27,152 nucleotides of DNA from a virus. The position numbers were made by a program, and so were the translations under genes. The stretch is from positions 1-27,152 of IMG/VR virus record IMGVR_UViG_3300031539_000259. One strand, written 5' to 3'. This document shows, piece by piece, positions 8,752 through 16,771 of the stretch. Below the pieces are notes generated by a model. It was not told where the DNA came from and made no database searches. It saw only the letters and a program-made list of their open reading frames with translations. The first letter of the stretch is position 1, and each line of letters begins with the position of its first letter.

Positions 8752-9110
8752 TGGGATTTAGAAGTAATTACGTTGATGAAATTAATTCTCTATTGATGGA
8801 GAAGCGTTTTGATGGCGACGTTCAAGAATCATTACATATTCCAGAACATAAATTTAAGAAGATATCAGAAAAATTTAATTATGTACTTAAAACAGTATAT
8901 ACAAATCATATTGAAGAAGATATAAAAATGTTTCATATTATTCTTTCTCTACAGAATTATTTTGATATGCAGTGGCTTACTGATAATGTATTAGATAATG
9001 ATAATAGAAAAATAGTATCTGATGAAATGCATGAAGAATATAATATTAAATATATACCTAAAAAAAAGAAGAAAATATGTCCCGCCAAAAAAGAGATAGA
9101 GACGAAGTAA
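8751..9110 (+). CDS. hypothetical protein (119 aa) after helicase
   Basis: The start codon shares one base with the helicase stop (TAATG), so translation is coupled. The 119-residue product appears largely helical and ends in a basic segment (YIPKKKKKICPAKKE). It is not recognised. It is too short for the T4 helicase loader gp59 (217 residues) and lacks any similarity I can see, although its position between helicase and gp32 makes a helicase or fork accessory role plausible. The next gene starts inside it with a 34-base overlap. Confidence 0.65.
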   Translation: MGFRSNYVDEINSLLMEKRFDGDVQESLHIPEHKFKKISEKFNYVLKTVYTNHIEEDIKMFHIILSLQNYFDMQWLTDNVLDNDNRKIVSDEMHEEYNIKYIPKKKKKICPAKKEIETK

Positions 9111-9706
9111 AAAAGGTTAAGGATAGTGTAGTTCTGGAGCATAAAAAAGAATCCGATGCACTCCCTCCTATTGTTAGAGATACTGGCGGTTCTATTGCTG
9201 CATTAAATGGAAATAAATCTCTTTATTTTAAGAAATGGGTGCGTGATCTACAGGAAAGAAAAAACCCTCTTATTGGTAAAGATTATATTATGGCAGCAAA
9301 GGAATATAATACGGAATCTAAGCTAATAGGGGAAGCAAAGGTAGAAGACCTTTCAGATGAGATGAGGGATACTCTGGATAACGGTGCGAAGGAATATAAG
9401 AATAACACCGTGGATTATAATAAAGATGACCAGACAGGCTTAGACACAGGAGATGATGAAGCATCGCTTAAGGATCGTGGGGATGAGTCAGAGGCTAATT
9501 TCATTGACATAACGATAGTAGAAAACCTTACCAAAGACCTTCAAGATCAGATTGATGAAGATATAGAGAAGGAAGCTCGTTCCAAATTAAAGGAATATCA
9601 TCAAGATGATGAATATGAGCCAGAAATAGACATTCCATCGGTTATTGAGAATTTTAGGTTTGTTCTAATTGCCCACAAATCATCAGATCAAAAATTATTA
9701 AAATAA
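9077..9706 (+). CDS. hypothetical acidic protein (209 aa) before gp32
   Basis: This is an unknown protein of 209 residues that starts inside the preceding gene (34-base overlap, different frame). The first 20 residues are highly charged and basic (SRQKRDRDEVKKVK); the middle, at about 85-155, is strongly acidic and low in hydrophobics, probably disordered. The last 40 residues become more structured (IPSVIENFRFVLIAHKSSDQKLL). ATG 9077 has a purine-rich AAAGAAGAAA upstream. The arrangement of basic head, acidic linker and short folded tail would suit an adaptor, but no family is evident. Confidence 0.65.
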   Translation: MSRQKRDRDEVKKVKDSVVLEHKKESDALPPIVRDTGGSIAALNGNKSLYFKKWVRDLQERKNPLIGKDYIMAAKEYNTESKLIGEAKVEDLSDEMRDTLDNGAKEYKNNTVDYNKDDQTGLDTGDDEASLKDRGDESEANFIDITIVENLTKDLQDQIDEDIEKEARSKLKEYHQDDEYEPEIDIPSVIENFRFVLIAHKSSDQKLLK

Positions 9707-9730
9707 ATTAGGTTACCTTTATAAAAAAAA

Positions 9731-9740
9731 CTTACATTTA
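9731..9740 (+). promoter_or_regulatory. putative early/middle promoter core CTTACATTTA (gp32)
   Basis: CTTACATTTA follows an unbroken run of A and lies 48 bases before the gp32 start. The sequence further upstream (GTTACCT about 20 bases before the motif) resembles the GTAACCT at the same distance before the uvsX copy, so these two promoters share more than the core. The leader ends in two purine-rich Shine-Dalgarno candidates (AAAAGGAAAA and AAGGAG), consistent with strong translation. Confidence 0.55.
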
Positions 9741-9788
9741 TTACTGTGATTATTTTTATTAAATAAAAAGGAAAAAAGGAGAAATAAA

Positions 9789-10943
9789 ATGACTAACAAA
9801 TCCACAGGTATCGATGAAGATGTATTTGCTGTAGATATGGAACAGCAACAGGCCGTTAACAAAGAAATGGCCTCGAAGAAAAAAAGAAAAGAAGACCCCA
9901 GATTTTATAAACCCCGATTATCAAAGAAAGGCGATTACTACATTGGTAGTTATCAAACGATGATTCGCCTTCTACCTCAAAAGGGATGGATTCAGGACAA
10001 ATCACTGCCTTTCTCACAAGAGCAACACATGCACTATATTAAAGAAGAGAAGAGTGGATTATTTCTTTATATCAAGTGCAGAAAGACATTAGGCCCTAAT
10101 GAAAAATGTCCTATATGTGATGCTAACTGGGCTGTATGGAGAAAAGCCAAGGATTCTAACGACAAAGTGATGTTGGAGATTGCAAAAGACCGTATAGCTA
10201 AAAAAACTGCTATTGGTAATGTTCTTATTTGTGCTGATTTGAATAATCCAGATTTAAACGGAGAAGTTAGACTTTGGGAGCATACATTACCCATTAATGC
10301 TAAATTATTAGCCCCTCTCAGGGCTGGTGATACATCTAATGATGCAGGTGAACCGGAGAAAAAAGGTTTTAAGAAAAAAGAGGTCCAAGAGAAAGTTGAA
10401 TTTTTTATTCCTTTTCATCCTACACAAGGACGAAATCGTATTCTTATCATTGAAGCACCATCAGATAATCCCATCATGGTATCTTATAATCAATCTTATT
10501 GGGATGAAGAAAACAGTGTGTTAGGATGGTATCCTAAGGGCGGAAATCCAGAAAATGATGAAATGATTGTTCCGGCTACAACCGAAGAAATAATGGCTGT
10601 ATTGGAAAAAACAATGTCTTTGAAGGAATTCACTGATGATGTACCTAGTGTTGAAGAAATGATTTTAAAGTTGAATGAATACAACGAAAAAGCTATAGAA
10701 GCGGGTGCCCGTCCCATAGTAGATGATAAAAGTTCAGGTACTCGACCAGCATTAACACCAAGACCCGATGAAGGAAATGCAAAGAAGTTCTATGCAACAG
10801 ATGATTCAACTGGGGATGATCCGGGTGATGCACCCCCACTTAACCAAAGCATAAAAGAGGAACCAGAGAAGACAGATAAATCAAAAGTAGCAGACGCTGC
10901 TCCAGCTGCTACTAATGACGATGATGATGACCTGCCATTTTAA
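9789..10943 (+). CDS. 32: gp32-like single-stranded DNA-binding protein
   Basis: This protein would coat ssDNA at the fork and in recombination. A Lys/Arg-rich N-terminal part (SKKKRKEDPRFYKPRLSKKG, 29-48) leads into the core. Cys97, Cys107 and Cys110 (KCRKTLGPNEKCPIC), with His80 or His82 upstream, closely follow the His-Cys-Cys-Cys zinc site of T4 gp32. Adjacent core strands include GNVLICADLNNP and EVRLWEHTLPINAKLL. Length is 384 residues against 301 in T4, with a long acidic C-terminus ending in DDDDDLPF, which is the form of the bacterial SSB protein-interaction tip rather than the T4 gp32 tail. It has a strong leader and is followed at once by a strong terminator, so it is probably expressed as an abundant separate transcript. 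Confidence 0.9.
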   Translation: MTNKSTGIDEDVFAVDMEQQQAVNKEMASKKKRKEDPRFYKPRLSKKGDYYIGSYQTMIRLLPQKGWIQDKSLPFSQEQHMHYIKEEKSGLFLYIKCRKTLGPNEKCPICDANWAVWRKAKDSNDKVMLEIAKDRIAKKTAIGNVLICADLNNPDLNGEVRLWEHTLPINAKLLAPLRAGDTSNDAGEPEKKGFKKKEVQEKVEFFIPFHPTQGRNRILIIEAPSDNPIMVSYNQSYWDEENSVLGWYPKGGNPENDEMIVPATTEEIMAVLEKTMSLKEFTDDVPSVEEMILKLNEYNEKAIEAGARPIVDDKSSGTRPALTPRPDEGNAKKFYATDDSTGDDPGDAPPLNQSIKEEPEKTDKSKVADAAPAATNDDDDDLPF

Positions 10944-10968
10944 CATTTAACTTTAATGATTAAGAGTT

Positions 10969-11004
10969 GGGAGAGTGTGGGCGTTCACACTCTCCCCTTT
11001 TTTT
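10969..11004 (+). terminator. intrinsic terminator after gp32
   Basis: A perfect 11-bp stem, GGGAGAGTGTG (10969-10979) with CACACTCTCCC (10986-10996), has a 6-base loop and is followed by C and seven T. It is the strongest hairpin in the window, is unusually GC-rich for this genome, and ends gp32 transcription immediately before the primase start codon. Confidence 0.9.
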
Positions 11005-11007
11005 AAA

Positions 11008-12225
11008 ATGAAAAATTTTAATACTGATAGAATACCTGACCATGTTTTACACGAAGCAGTTCAAAGTACGTTAGGTGGAGAAGGACTTAGAACAATTTCT
11101 GGTGGCTATAATTTTCGATGTCCTATATGCGGCGATTCGAAGACTAACAAAAATAAGAAGCGGGGATATGTTTTACACGATGATGGTAAATGGGTTTATT
11201 TATGTCATAATGAATGTGGGAGTATGAGTTTTTTAAATTTTCTTAAGGAATACCACCCTTCTAAATTTAAAAGTATTATTTTTTATGAGTTCAAAAATAA
11301 GAAATATAGAACAGAGCAAAGAGAAATAAAAACAGAAGCACAGAAAACATACAAAGCAAATGAAATTTATCAATTTAAAAAAGGTGAGTTATTAAGCATA
11401 TATGATTCACATCCAATGGCTAGAAAAGCACTTACATATTGTAAGGAAAGGCAAATTAGAAAGGGTGCATATTCTAAATGGTTTGTATGTATAGAGGGGG
11501 AGCAATTTCTTACCCGTAAAGAAGGTGGGGGTCTTGTACTTAATGATAAAGGATTCCCTAAAGGCAATGAATATCGTAATAGGTTAATAATTCCTTATTA
11601 TATATTTGGTAAGAAATGGGTTCAGTTTGATGCTAGGGCATTGGATGATAGTTTTCTTCGATATAGAAATTTGGAAGACGTTGATCGTGAATTATATAAC
11701 ATTGAATGGTTAGATATATCAAAGCCATTTTTTCTATTAGAAGGTTCTATTAATTCCACATTTATAAAAAATTCAGGAGCATTTGGTGGAACAAAACACT
11801 TAAAAGGTTTTTTACAAAAATATCCTCATCTAACAGAAAATGCGCATAATGGAACATTTATATGGGATAACGATGATGCTGGATACAATGAAATGAAATA
11901 TACCATTGACTTAGGCTTTAATTGGTTTAATTGGAGTACGATCACGCCATTAGAAAAATATATGTTTAAAGATGATGGCCAGTTAAGAACTATTGATGAT
12001 ATAAATGATTTAGTGCTTTATACTGATGTAGCAGATATAGACAATGAAGGCTATATAACATATAATAGTTTAAAGAAATACATCGAACCACCCGGTGGCG
12101 GAGACATGAAGATAAAAATGTTATACGGCAATCGGGAAAAGATGAGGAAAGAAAAGTTTAAAAAAGCTTTTAGCGACGCTAGAGAAAAAAGGAAAACCAA
12201 AGAATTAAAACTAAATTGGGGATAA
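11008..12225 (+). CDS. 61: DNA primase, gp61/DnaG type
   Basis: The primase makes RNA primers for lagging-strand synthesis with the gp41-like helicase. The N-terminal zinc-binding domain has Cys38 and Cys41 (CPICGDS) and Cys66 and Cys70 (CHNEC). The TOPRIM core follows with FFLLEGSINS at 241-250 (Glu245) and FIWDNDDAG at 284-292 supplying the acidic metal ligands. Length is 405 residues from ATG 11008 (T4 gp61, 342). The frame is also open upstream to GTG 10975, but that codon lies inside the terminator stem. From ATG 11008 there is no Shine-Dalgarno sequence, only the T tract of the terminator, so expression is probably low and depends on terminator readthrough or an unseen start. Confidence 0.88.
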   Translation: MKNFNTDRIPDHVLHEAVQSTLGGEGLRTISGGYNFRCPICGDSKTNKNKKRGYVLHDDGKWVYLCHNECGSMSFLNFLKEYHPSKFKSIIFYEFKNKKYRTEQREIKTEAQKTYKANEIYQFKKGELLSIYDSHPMARKALTYCKERQIRKGAYSKWFVCIEGEQFLTRKEGGGLVLNDKGFPKGNEYRNRLIIPYYIFGKKWVQFDARALDDSFLRYRNLEDVDRELYNIEWLDISKPFFLLEGSINSTFIKNSGAFGGTKHLKGFLQKYPHLTENAHNGTFIWDNDDAGYNEMKYTIDLGFNWFNWSTITPLEKYMFKDDGQLRTIDDINDLVLYTDVADIDNEGYITYNSLKKYIEPPGGGDMKIKMLYGNREKMRKEKFKKAFSDAREKRKTKELKLNWG

Positions 12226-12228
12226 ATT

Positions 12229-13320
12229 ATGGATAAAGACGTACAGTCAGCATTGAGAAAAGGTAATCCTTCATTAGAAGAATCCGCAGCAATTTCAAAA
12301 AAATTGGAAGAACATTTACAAAAAGACCAGTTAGGCCCGGAGCAAATTGAAAATGATTTTTTTGAAGGTGATGGTATTATTTCGGATGCTATTATAGAGG
12401 CTTCTCAAACAGTAGCGAAAGAAAAGGAAAAGAGAATCAAGGAAATAAAGACGAGAGCATCAAAGAATCGCAAAGAAGTTAATAAAATTAAAAAAGACGC
12501 GGGAGTTCGGCGCTCAAAACAAAGCCAATTTCCTACACGCTCGCATGAATTTTTAGCCGATGATAGTCTCAGTAGACGTGGAATACATGTTGTGTTATCT
12601 AATGAAGGGTCTGAAATATATAAAGACGGTGCTGATATAGCTCCGCGCCTTTTAATGGGCAGGGATTATTTTGGAAAGAAATGCACACTTAATGCGTTTG
12701 ATCATCTGATAACTGTTAAAGAAAAGATAAAAGCATCGAGAGGAGAGAACCCAAATAATGCACCTCAATGGATAGTTATCAGTAATGATACATCTATAAT
12801 TAGTGATAGATATTTATTAACAAGATTAGAAGAATTAAAACCTAATACACATGTAGCAGGAGCTTATGGATTTGAACGAATCAGAGCTTCTGGTAAATGG
12901 TATCAAGTTGATAACGTAGCCGAACAAAAATATCTTAGAGGGTGTTATATGCAAGGTAATATTAATAATATTGATTGGGATTTCATTGTCGGTAGTAAAT
13001 TTAAAGATAGACCTAAATCTCGTATAATTATAGCACACGGCCCTTTCATTGCAGTGCGTGGTGAAACATTTATGACTATAGATTTTACCGATATGGCTAA
13101 AAACATAAAAAAAGGTTTTTTTCATTATATGGCTGATATTTCAATGGAATGCTTAAAACGTGGATTGAAAGCTGGTCAAGTAAAAACATTAACAGGTCAG
13201 TATGAAAACATACATGATATGAAGGATGACCCTGATTTTAGGCATGATCAATCATATTTTGCATCTAAATGGCAACCTTTATTACCAGCTTCTTTATATC
13301 CTAATGATGATTTTAAATGA
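12229..13320 (+). CDS. possible GT-A-fold glycosyltransferase with coiled-coil N-terminus
   Basis: The first 100 residues are charged and helical (about 55-95 rich in Lys, Glu and Arg, probably coiled coil). The rest, from about 115, shows a GT-A-like order: WIVISNDTSIISD (181-193) where the nucleotide-sugar metal site would be, AGAYGFERI (210-218), then HGPFIAVRGETF (270-281) and FFHYMADISMECLKRGLKAG (297-316). These last two resemble the GT2 segments in which a transferase strand is followed by a helix that includes an acidic base. No classical DxD is evident. It follows the primase with 3 bases between stop and start. An enzyme that glycosylates phage DNA or a virion protein would fit, but the family call is tentative. 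Confidence 0.5.
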   Translation: MDKDVQSALRKGNPSLEESAAISKKLEEHLQKDQLGPEQIENDFFEGDGIISDAIIEASQTVAKEKEKRIKEIKTRASKNRKEVNKIKKDAGVRRSKQSQFPTRSHEFLADDSLSRRGIHVVLSNEGSEIYKDGADIAPRLLMGRDYFGKKCTLNAFDHLITVKEKIKASRGENPNNAPQWIVISNDTSIISDRYLLTRLEELKPNTHVAGAYGFERIRASGKWYQVDNVAEQKYLRGCYMQGNINNIDWDFIVGSKFKDRPKSRIIIAHGPFIAVRGETFMTIDFTDMAKNIKKGFFHYMADISMECLKRGLKAGQVKTLTGQYENIHDMKDDPDFRHDQSYFASKWQPLLPASLYPNDDFK

Positions 13321-13324
13321 TATA

Positions 13325-13333
13325 TATAAACTA
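13325..13333 (+). promoter_or_regulatory. putative late-type promoter core TATAAACTA
   Basis: TATATATAAACTATAATAAA contains the core at these positions, 23 bases before ATG 13357, with TAAGGA as ribosome binding site between. The downstream extension TAATAAA is close to that of the gp25 copy. Confidence 0.6.
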
Positions 13334-13356
13334 TAATAAATAGTTAAGGATATAAC

Positions 13357-14040
13357 ATGTTTAGATTAGATAAAACAAAGAAATTAGCCGATGAGGTTCA
13401 AGCATTGACCGAGGGACAGGAGGTTGATTCTCAATTAGGAACTAATAATATAGCCACCCCTACAGATGATGGAATAGAAGATTTTAATAAAGGGGCTGAA
13501 TTTGGATATCCCCATCAAAATCATTATATTGTTGAGAGTAGAGTAGGCGATTATCTTAAAGATAAATTTGGTAAAAAGAAACCTGCCGGAAAGACAACAG
13601 TGATACATAATTCTGATGGCAGTCAGTCTGGTAGTTTCATACCAAATCCTCCAGAAGATATAGATGAACCAAATCCTTTTATAAGACCAGAAGTCACAAA
13701 AGAGAGAGCGGAGACGGCTAATAAAGAAGATATGAGAGCTAAATTAGAACGCGCAGTGACTTACTATGCCATAGATAAGTTAAATATAGATATGATAGAG
13801 TACGGAAATCTTATGCATGTTAAAAAATATAACCCAGAAAAACTTAAGAAGGTTAAAGAGAAAAAAAGCCTTGCGTATATTTCAGACGACGAGATTTTAA
13901 ATGCTAGGGAAATATGGGAAAAATACCCAGAATATCATGAACATAGAAACGACATAGTACAAAAAGATACCACAAAATATGTTCCTGAGTATCGCAAGGA
14001 AGAAAACTCTGAAACCCCCGAAAAAAATAGAAGACCATAA
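13357..14040 (+). CDS. hypothetical protein behind a late-type promoter (227 aa)
   Basis: This is an unknown hydrophilic protein of 227 residues. The N-terminal half is low in hydrophobics and rich in Asp, Gly, Pro and Asn (IPNPPEDIDEPNPFIRPE near 99-116), probably extended. Residues about 120-205 are charged and helical. The C-terminus is again Glu, Asn and Lys rich. TAAGGA precedes ATG 13357. It is transcribed alone between a TATAAACTA motif and the hairpin at 14075, so it is a likely late gene, perhaps a virion or assembly component. No homologue is recognised. Confidence 0.65.
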   Translation: MFRLDKTKKLADEVQALTEGQEVDSQLGTNNIATPTDDGIEDFNKGAEFGYPHQNHYIVESRVGDYLKDKFGKKKPAGKTTVIHNSDGSQSGSFIPNPPEDIDEPNPFIRPEVTKERAETANKEDMRAKLERAVTYYAIDKLNIDMIEYGNLMHVKKYNPEKLKKVKEKKSLAYISDDEILNAREIWEKYPEYHEHRNDIVQKDTTKYVPEYRKEENSETPEKNRRP

Positions 14041-14063
14041 ATTAGATTTTATACTAAATAATT

Positions 14064-14073
14064 CTTATATTTA
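14064..14073 (+). promoter_or_regulatory. putative early/middle promoter core CTTATATTTA (gp45)
   Basis: ATAATTCTTATATTTA lies directly upstream of the hairpin at 14075. If the motif acts near -10, the RNA for the clamp gene would begin at or inside that hairpin. Confidence 0.55.
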
Positions 14074-14074
14074 T

Positions 14075-14103
14075 GACAGGGATTTATTTCCCTGTCATTT
14101 TTT
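14075..14103 (+). terminator. intrinsic terminator hairpin before the clamp gene
   Basis: An 8-bp stem, GACAGGGA (14075-14082) with TCCCTGTC (14089-14096), has a 6-base loop and is followed by A and six T. It would end transcription from the gene at 13357. It lies just after the promoter motif at 14064 and 15 bases before the clamp ATG, so it could instead form at the 5' end of the clamp mRNA. Confidence 0.75.
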
Positions 14104-14118
14104 GTTTGGAGAATTTCT

Positions 14119-15051
14119 ATGAACGCTGATATAAAATTTACACCAGAATATATGGAAGTATTGAATAATATGCTTAAAATTGTTGCCGATCTACCCAATA
14201 GGCGACATGCTTTAATATTCAAAAAAGATGGTCTATACCTACATTCGGCTATGGCTTTAGACACTTTGGTACACACAATCACTACCGAAAAAAATATAAA
14301 TTTCGCCCCAGATGAAATAGGAATAACTAATCTAAGCGAATTTATTAATTACTCAAATGCAATCGGATACCCGGAAAAAGAAACAAAAATAAGCCTGATA
14401 GAGGAATTGACTACTAAAAGAGAAAAGATAAGCTCGTTTAAGTTTGAAGGGGAACACGCAACGTATAGAATGCCTGTTGCCCAATTAGCTGCATTTAGAA
14501 GGGATTACGATAAGAAAGTTCCAATATCAAGGGATAAGGATCCTATGGACTTGGTGGGTAAATTCTATCTAGACGTGGATGACCTTAAACGTATTGTAAC
14601 TGATATACAGCTGATGGGAAAATCAAATTCATTTGGTTTATCAGTTGCGAATGATAAAATAACCATGTATATGTCAAATATACAAAATCATCAAGTAACT
14701 AAGGTAATTGACGAAACTAAGGCAAAAGTATTTGATAGTTATAGCACTACTGCACATGAACAGGATAATAATCATCCGTTTAAATTATTCCCTAATAAAA
14801 TATTTAGGTATATGTCCTATTTTGGGTGTGATTTTGAAGTAGAATTAAGAGTAATGAAAAGAGCAAAGGGTGATATAATGGCCGTTAAATGTTTTGGTGT
14901 TATGGATTTTATTGAACAGAAAAAGACTAAATCTATGAAAAAAGCTGATAATATAGCAGATGTGCCGAAAGAACCAGTAAACGTATTTATTGGAACCCAA
15001 GAAAATTCTGCACACGCAGCTTCAGCAAATATGCTCAAAATAGTCAGATAA
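14119..15051 (+). CDS. 45: gp45-like sliding clamp (PCNA fold)
   Basis: The layout follows T4 gp45. A first beta-alpha-beta half (residues 5-120: FTPEYMEVLNNMLKIV, DEIGITNLSEFINYS, TKISLIEEL) ends in FKFEGEHATYRMP. A second half (148-262: FYLDVDDLKRIVTDIQLMGK, FGLSVANDKITMYMSN, then VELRVMKRAKGDIMAVKCFG) aligns by eye with the gp45 segment that begins at its second helix (AEDLQQLL). It would trim to a ring that tethers the polymerase; in T4 the clamp also activates late promoters. At 310 residues it is longer than T4 gp45 (228), with a C-terminal extension of about 40. It is monocistronic, behind an early-type motif. A second clamp-like gene lies at 17489. Confidence 0.68.
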   Translation: MNADIKFTPEYMEVLNNMLKIVADLPNRRHALIFKKDGLYLHSAMALDTLVHTITTEKNINFAPDEIGITNLSEFINYSNAIGYPEKETKISLIEELTTKREKISSFKFEGEHATYRMPVAQLAAFRRDYDKKVPISRDKDPMDLVGKFYLDVDDLKRIVTDIQLMGKSNSFGLSVANDKITMYMSNIQNHQVTKVIDETKAKVFDSYSTTAHEQDNNHPFKLFPNKIFRYMSYFGCDFEVELRVMKRAKGDIMAVKCFGVMDFIEQKKTKSMKKADNIADVPKEPVNVFIGTQENSAHAASANMLKIVR

Positions 15052-15074
15052 TAATTTCATCAAAACTAGATGTA

Positions 15075-15083
15075 TATAAACTA
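15075..15083 (+). promoter_or_regulatory. putative late-type promoter core TATAAACTA
   Basis: TGTATATAAACTATATATAA contains the core, 44 bases before ATG 15128. The placement makes the GTG at 15095 an unlikely start, because a transcript beginning just downstream of the motif would leave it almost no leader. Confidence 0.6.
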
Positions 15084-15127
15084 TATATAAATTAGTGTAT
15101 ATAGTTTCATTTAAGTGGGTTAAAAAC

Positions 15128-16750
15128 ATGAAAAAAACCGAATTATTAGAAGCCTTCAAATCAATTCAAAAAGATATTGGTCCTAAAAAAGTCACAAATC
15201 TTGCGAATAAAGATGTTCTTGTGAAAGAGATGAAGGGCATGACCACCAAAAAAACAGATAAAAATACAGAAATTATTTCTGCTCTTTCTGATATTAGCAA
15301 GGTCATGTTAAAAAGTAAATTAGAATCCGAATGGAAGCCCACTCGAACATCGATTAGTGATTTATCACAACGGTTTTTGGTAGAAGCAGAAATGACTGGT
15401 AAAAGACAACCAAATGCTTTCAGATTAAATTTACAGCCTATAGTTATGGATAATACCCATGCTAAATTTAGTGCTACCCGCGCAGATAAATCAGCAATTA
15501 TTGAACTTTTATATCCTAACGCAAATGGTAAAATCACTGTTAAAGTCCAATTGGATGGATCAGAAGATAAATTAGTTGAAGTTGGTTTAGAAGACGAAGC
15601 TTATACAGTTAATTTTGGTGAATATATCATACATCTTATTGATGAATCTATAGCAGATAGTCGTAATGCCGAACAGGCTGATCTAAATGATTATATGTAT
15701 GGAAATAATGAAACCCCAGAAAAACCCAATTCAGAAGCTCCGATGGGAAGCGTTAATGATAGAGGGTCTAATTCTAATATATCAGTGGGTGGCCCTATGT
15801 GGGAATCTGATAGAAGATCTATGAATGAACTGCTTTCGTTAATAGAAGCAGATGATGAAGAACTCGACGTAGAAGAAGATGACACAAGTGATGTCGAAGG
15901 CATTGTTGACGAAGCAGGAGCGGAAGACGAAGACGCAGGAGACGCAGGAGACGCAGGAGGTTTTGGTGAAGAAGATTTTTCAATGGATGCAAGCGGCGAC
16001 ACAGAAACTTCAGACGCGTTTGATAATGATTTTGGATTCGGTGGTGGAGGGGGTAGTGATTTTGGCAGTGGTGGCGGTGGTGAGGATTTTGGCGGCGCTG
16101 AGGAAGGAGGAGATGTAAATGCTGAAGGTGGCCCCTCTGGAGAAGAAACTGAATTTCTAACATTCAGAGATAAAACCGATTGGTTACAGTCTTCTATGGA
16201 TACCATGCAAAATCTAATTTCACAAGCTATGGGCCAAAAGATGCAAGAAGGTAAAGGTGTTATTCTTACATCTGATGAGATCATGAATGGTACTGCAGGC
16301 ATGAGAAATGTTGATAAACCAGTTGATATAGTTGATAAGTTTCTAAAAATTTATCCAGAACTAGATGAAATTGATTTGACTGAAGAACATTTGGAACAAA
16401 TAGAACAGAAATTAGACCTTAATGATAATCAGTTTGACGCATGGCTTGCTCAGAAATTACCAGAACTTAGGGGCGAAGATGAAGTAAATGAAACATTGGA
16501 TAACGAAATGTTTGATGACTTTAAGCCTATGGGTGGTGAAGAAGAACCTACAACAGAAGAACCCGGAATGGAAGGAGATTTTGAAGATTTCATGGACGAG
16601 ACTGCTCCAGAAGAAACTGAGACCCCGGTTGAAAGAAAAGAAGCCGAGATAGAACTGGGTTTACCATCAGAAACAAACGAATTTTCTGAAATAGGCGAAG
16701 GAGAAGCCGAAGAAGTCGAAGAAGAACCTAAAGAATCTAAAGAAAAATAA
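15128..16750 (+). CDS. large acidic hypothetical protein with Gly-rich centre
   Basis: The start is ATG 15128 (540 residues); the frame is open to GTG 15095, which is probably not used. Residues about 1-190 form an apparently folded domain (helical start, then strands such as AFRLNLQPIVM, GKITVKVQL and YIIHLIDES). The centre is extremely Asp/Glu/Gly rich, including three GDA repeats encoded by tandem 9-bp units (15932-15958) and a Gly run interleaved with DFG. A helical segment (TDWLQSSMDTMQNLISQAM and onward) follows, then another acidic tail. Such composition suits a prohead core or scaffold protein, or another abundant assembly protein, but no family is recognised. It is bounded by a late-type motif and a terminator. 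Confidence 0.7.
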   Translation: MKKTELLEAFKSIQKDIGPKKVTNLANKDVLVKEMKGMTTKKTDKNTEIISALSDISKVMLKSKLESEWKPTRTSISDLSQRFLVEAEMTGKRQPNAFRLNLQPIVMDNTHAKFSATRADKSAIIELLYPNANGKITVKVQLDGSEDKLVEVGLEDEAYTVNFGEYIIHLIDESIADSRNAEQADLNDYMYGNNETPEKPNSEAPMGSVNDRGSNSNISVGGPMWESDRRSMNELLSLIEADDEELDVEEDDTSDVEGIVDEAGAEDEDAGDAGDAGGFGEEDFSMDASGDTETSDAFDNDFGFGGGGGSDFGSGGGGEDFGGAEEGGDVNAEGGPSGEETEFLTFRDKTDWLQSSMDTMQNLISQAMGQKMQEGKGVILTSDEIMNGTAGMRNVDKPVDIVDKFLKIYPELDEIDLTEEHLEQIEQKLDLNDNQFDAWLAQKLPELRGEDEVNETLDNEMFDDFKPMGGEEEPTTEEPGMEGDFEDFMDETAPEETETPVERKEAEIELGLPSETNEFSEIGEGEAEEVEEEPKESKEK

Positions 16751-16771
16751 AAAAACTATATATTTAATATT

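Noticed and set aside
15691-16302. Long open frame on the minus strand (203 codons)
   Set aside because: It is antisense to the Asp/Glu/Gly-rich region of the 15128 gene. Its Pro/Ser-rich translation is the expected mirror of GAN and GGN codons; no ribosome binding site or promoter motif.
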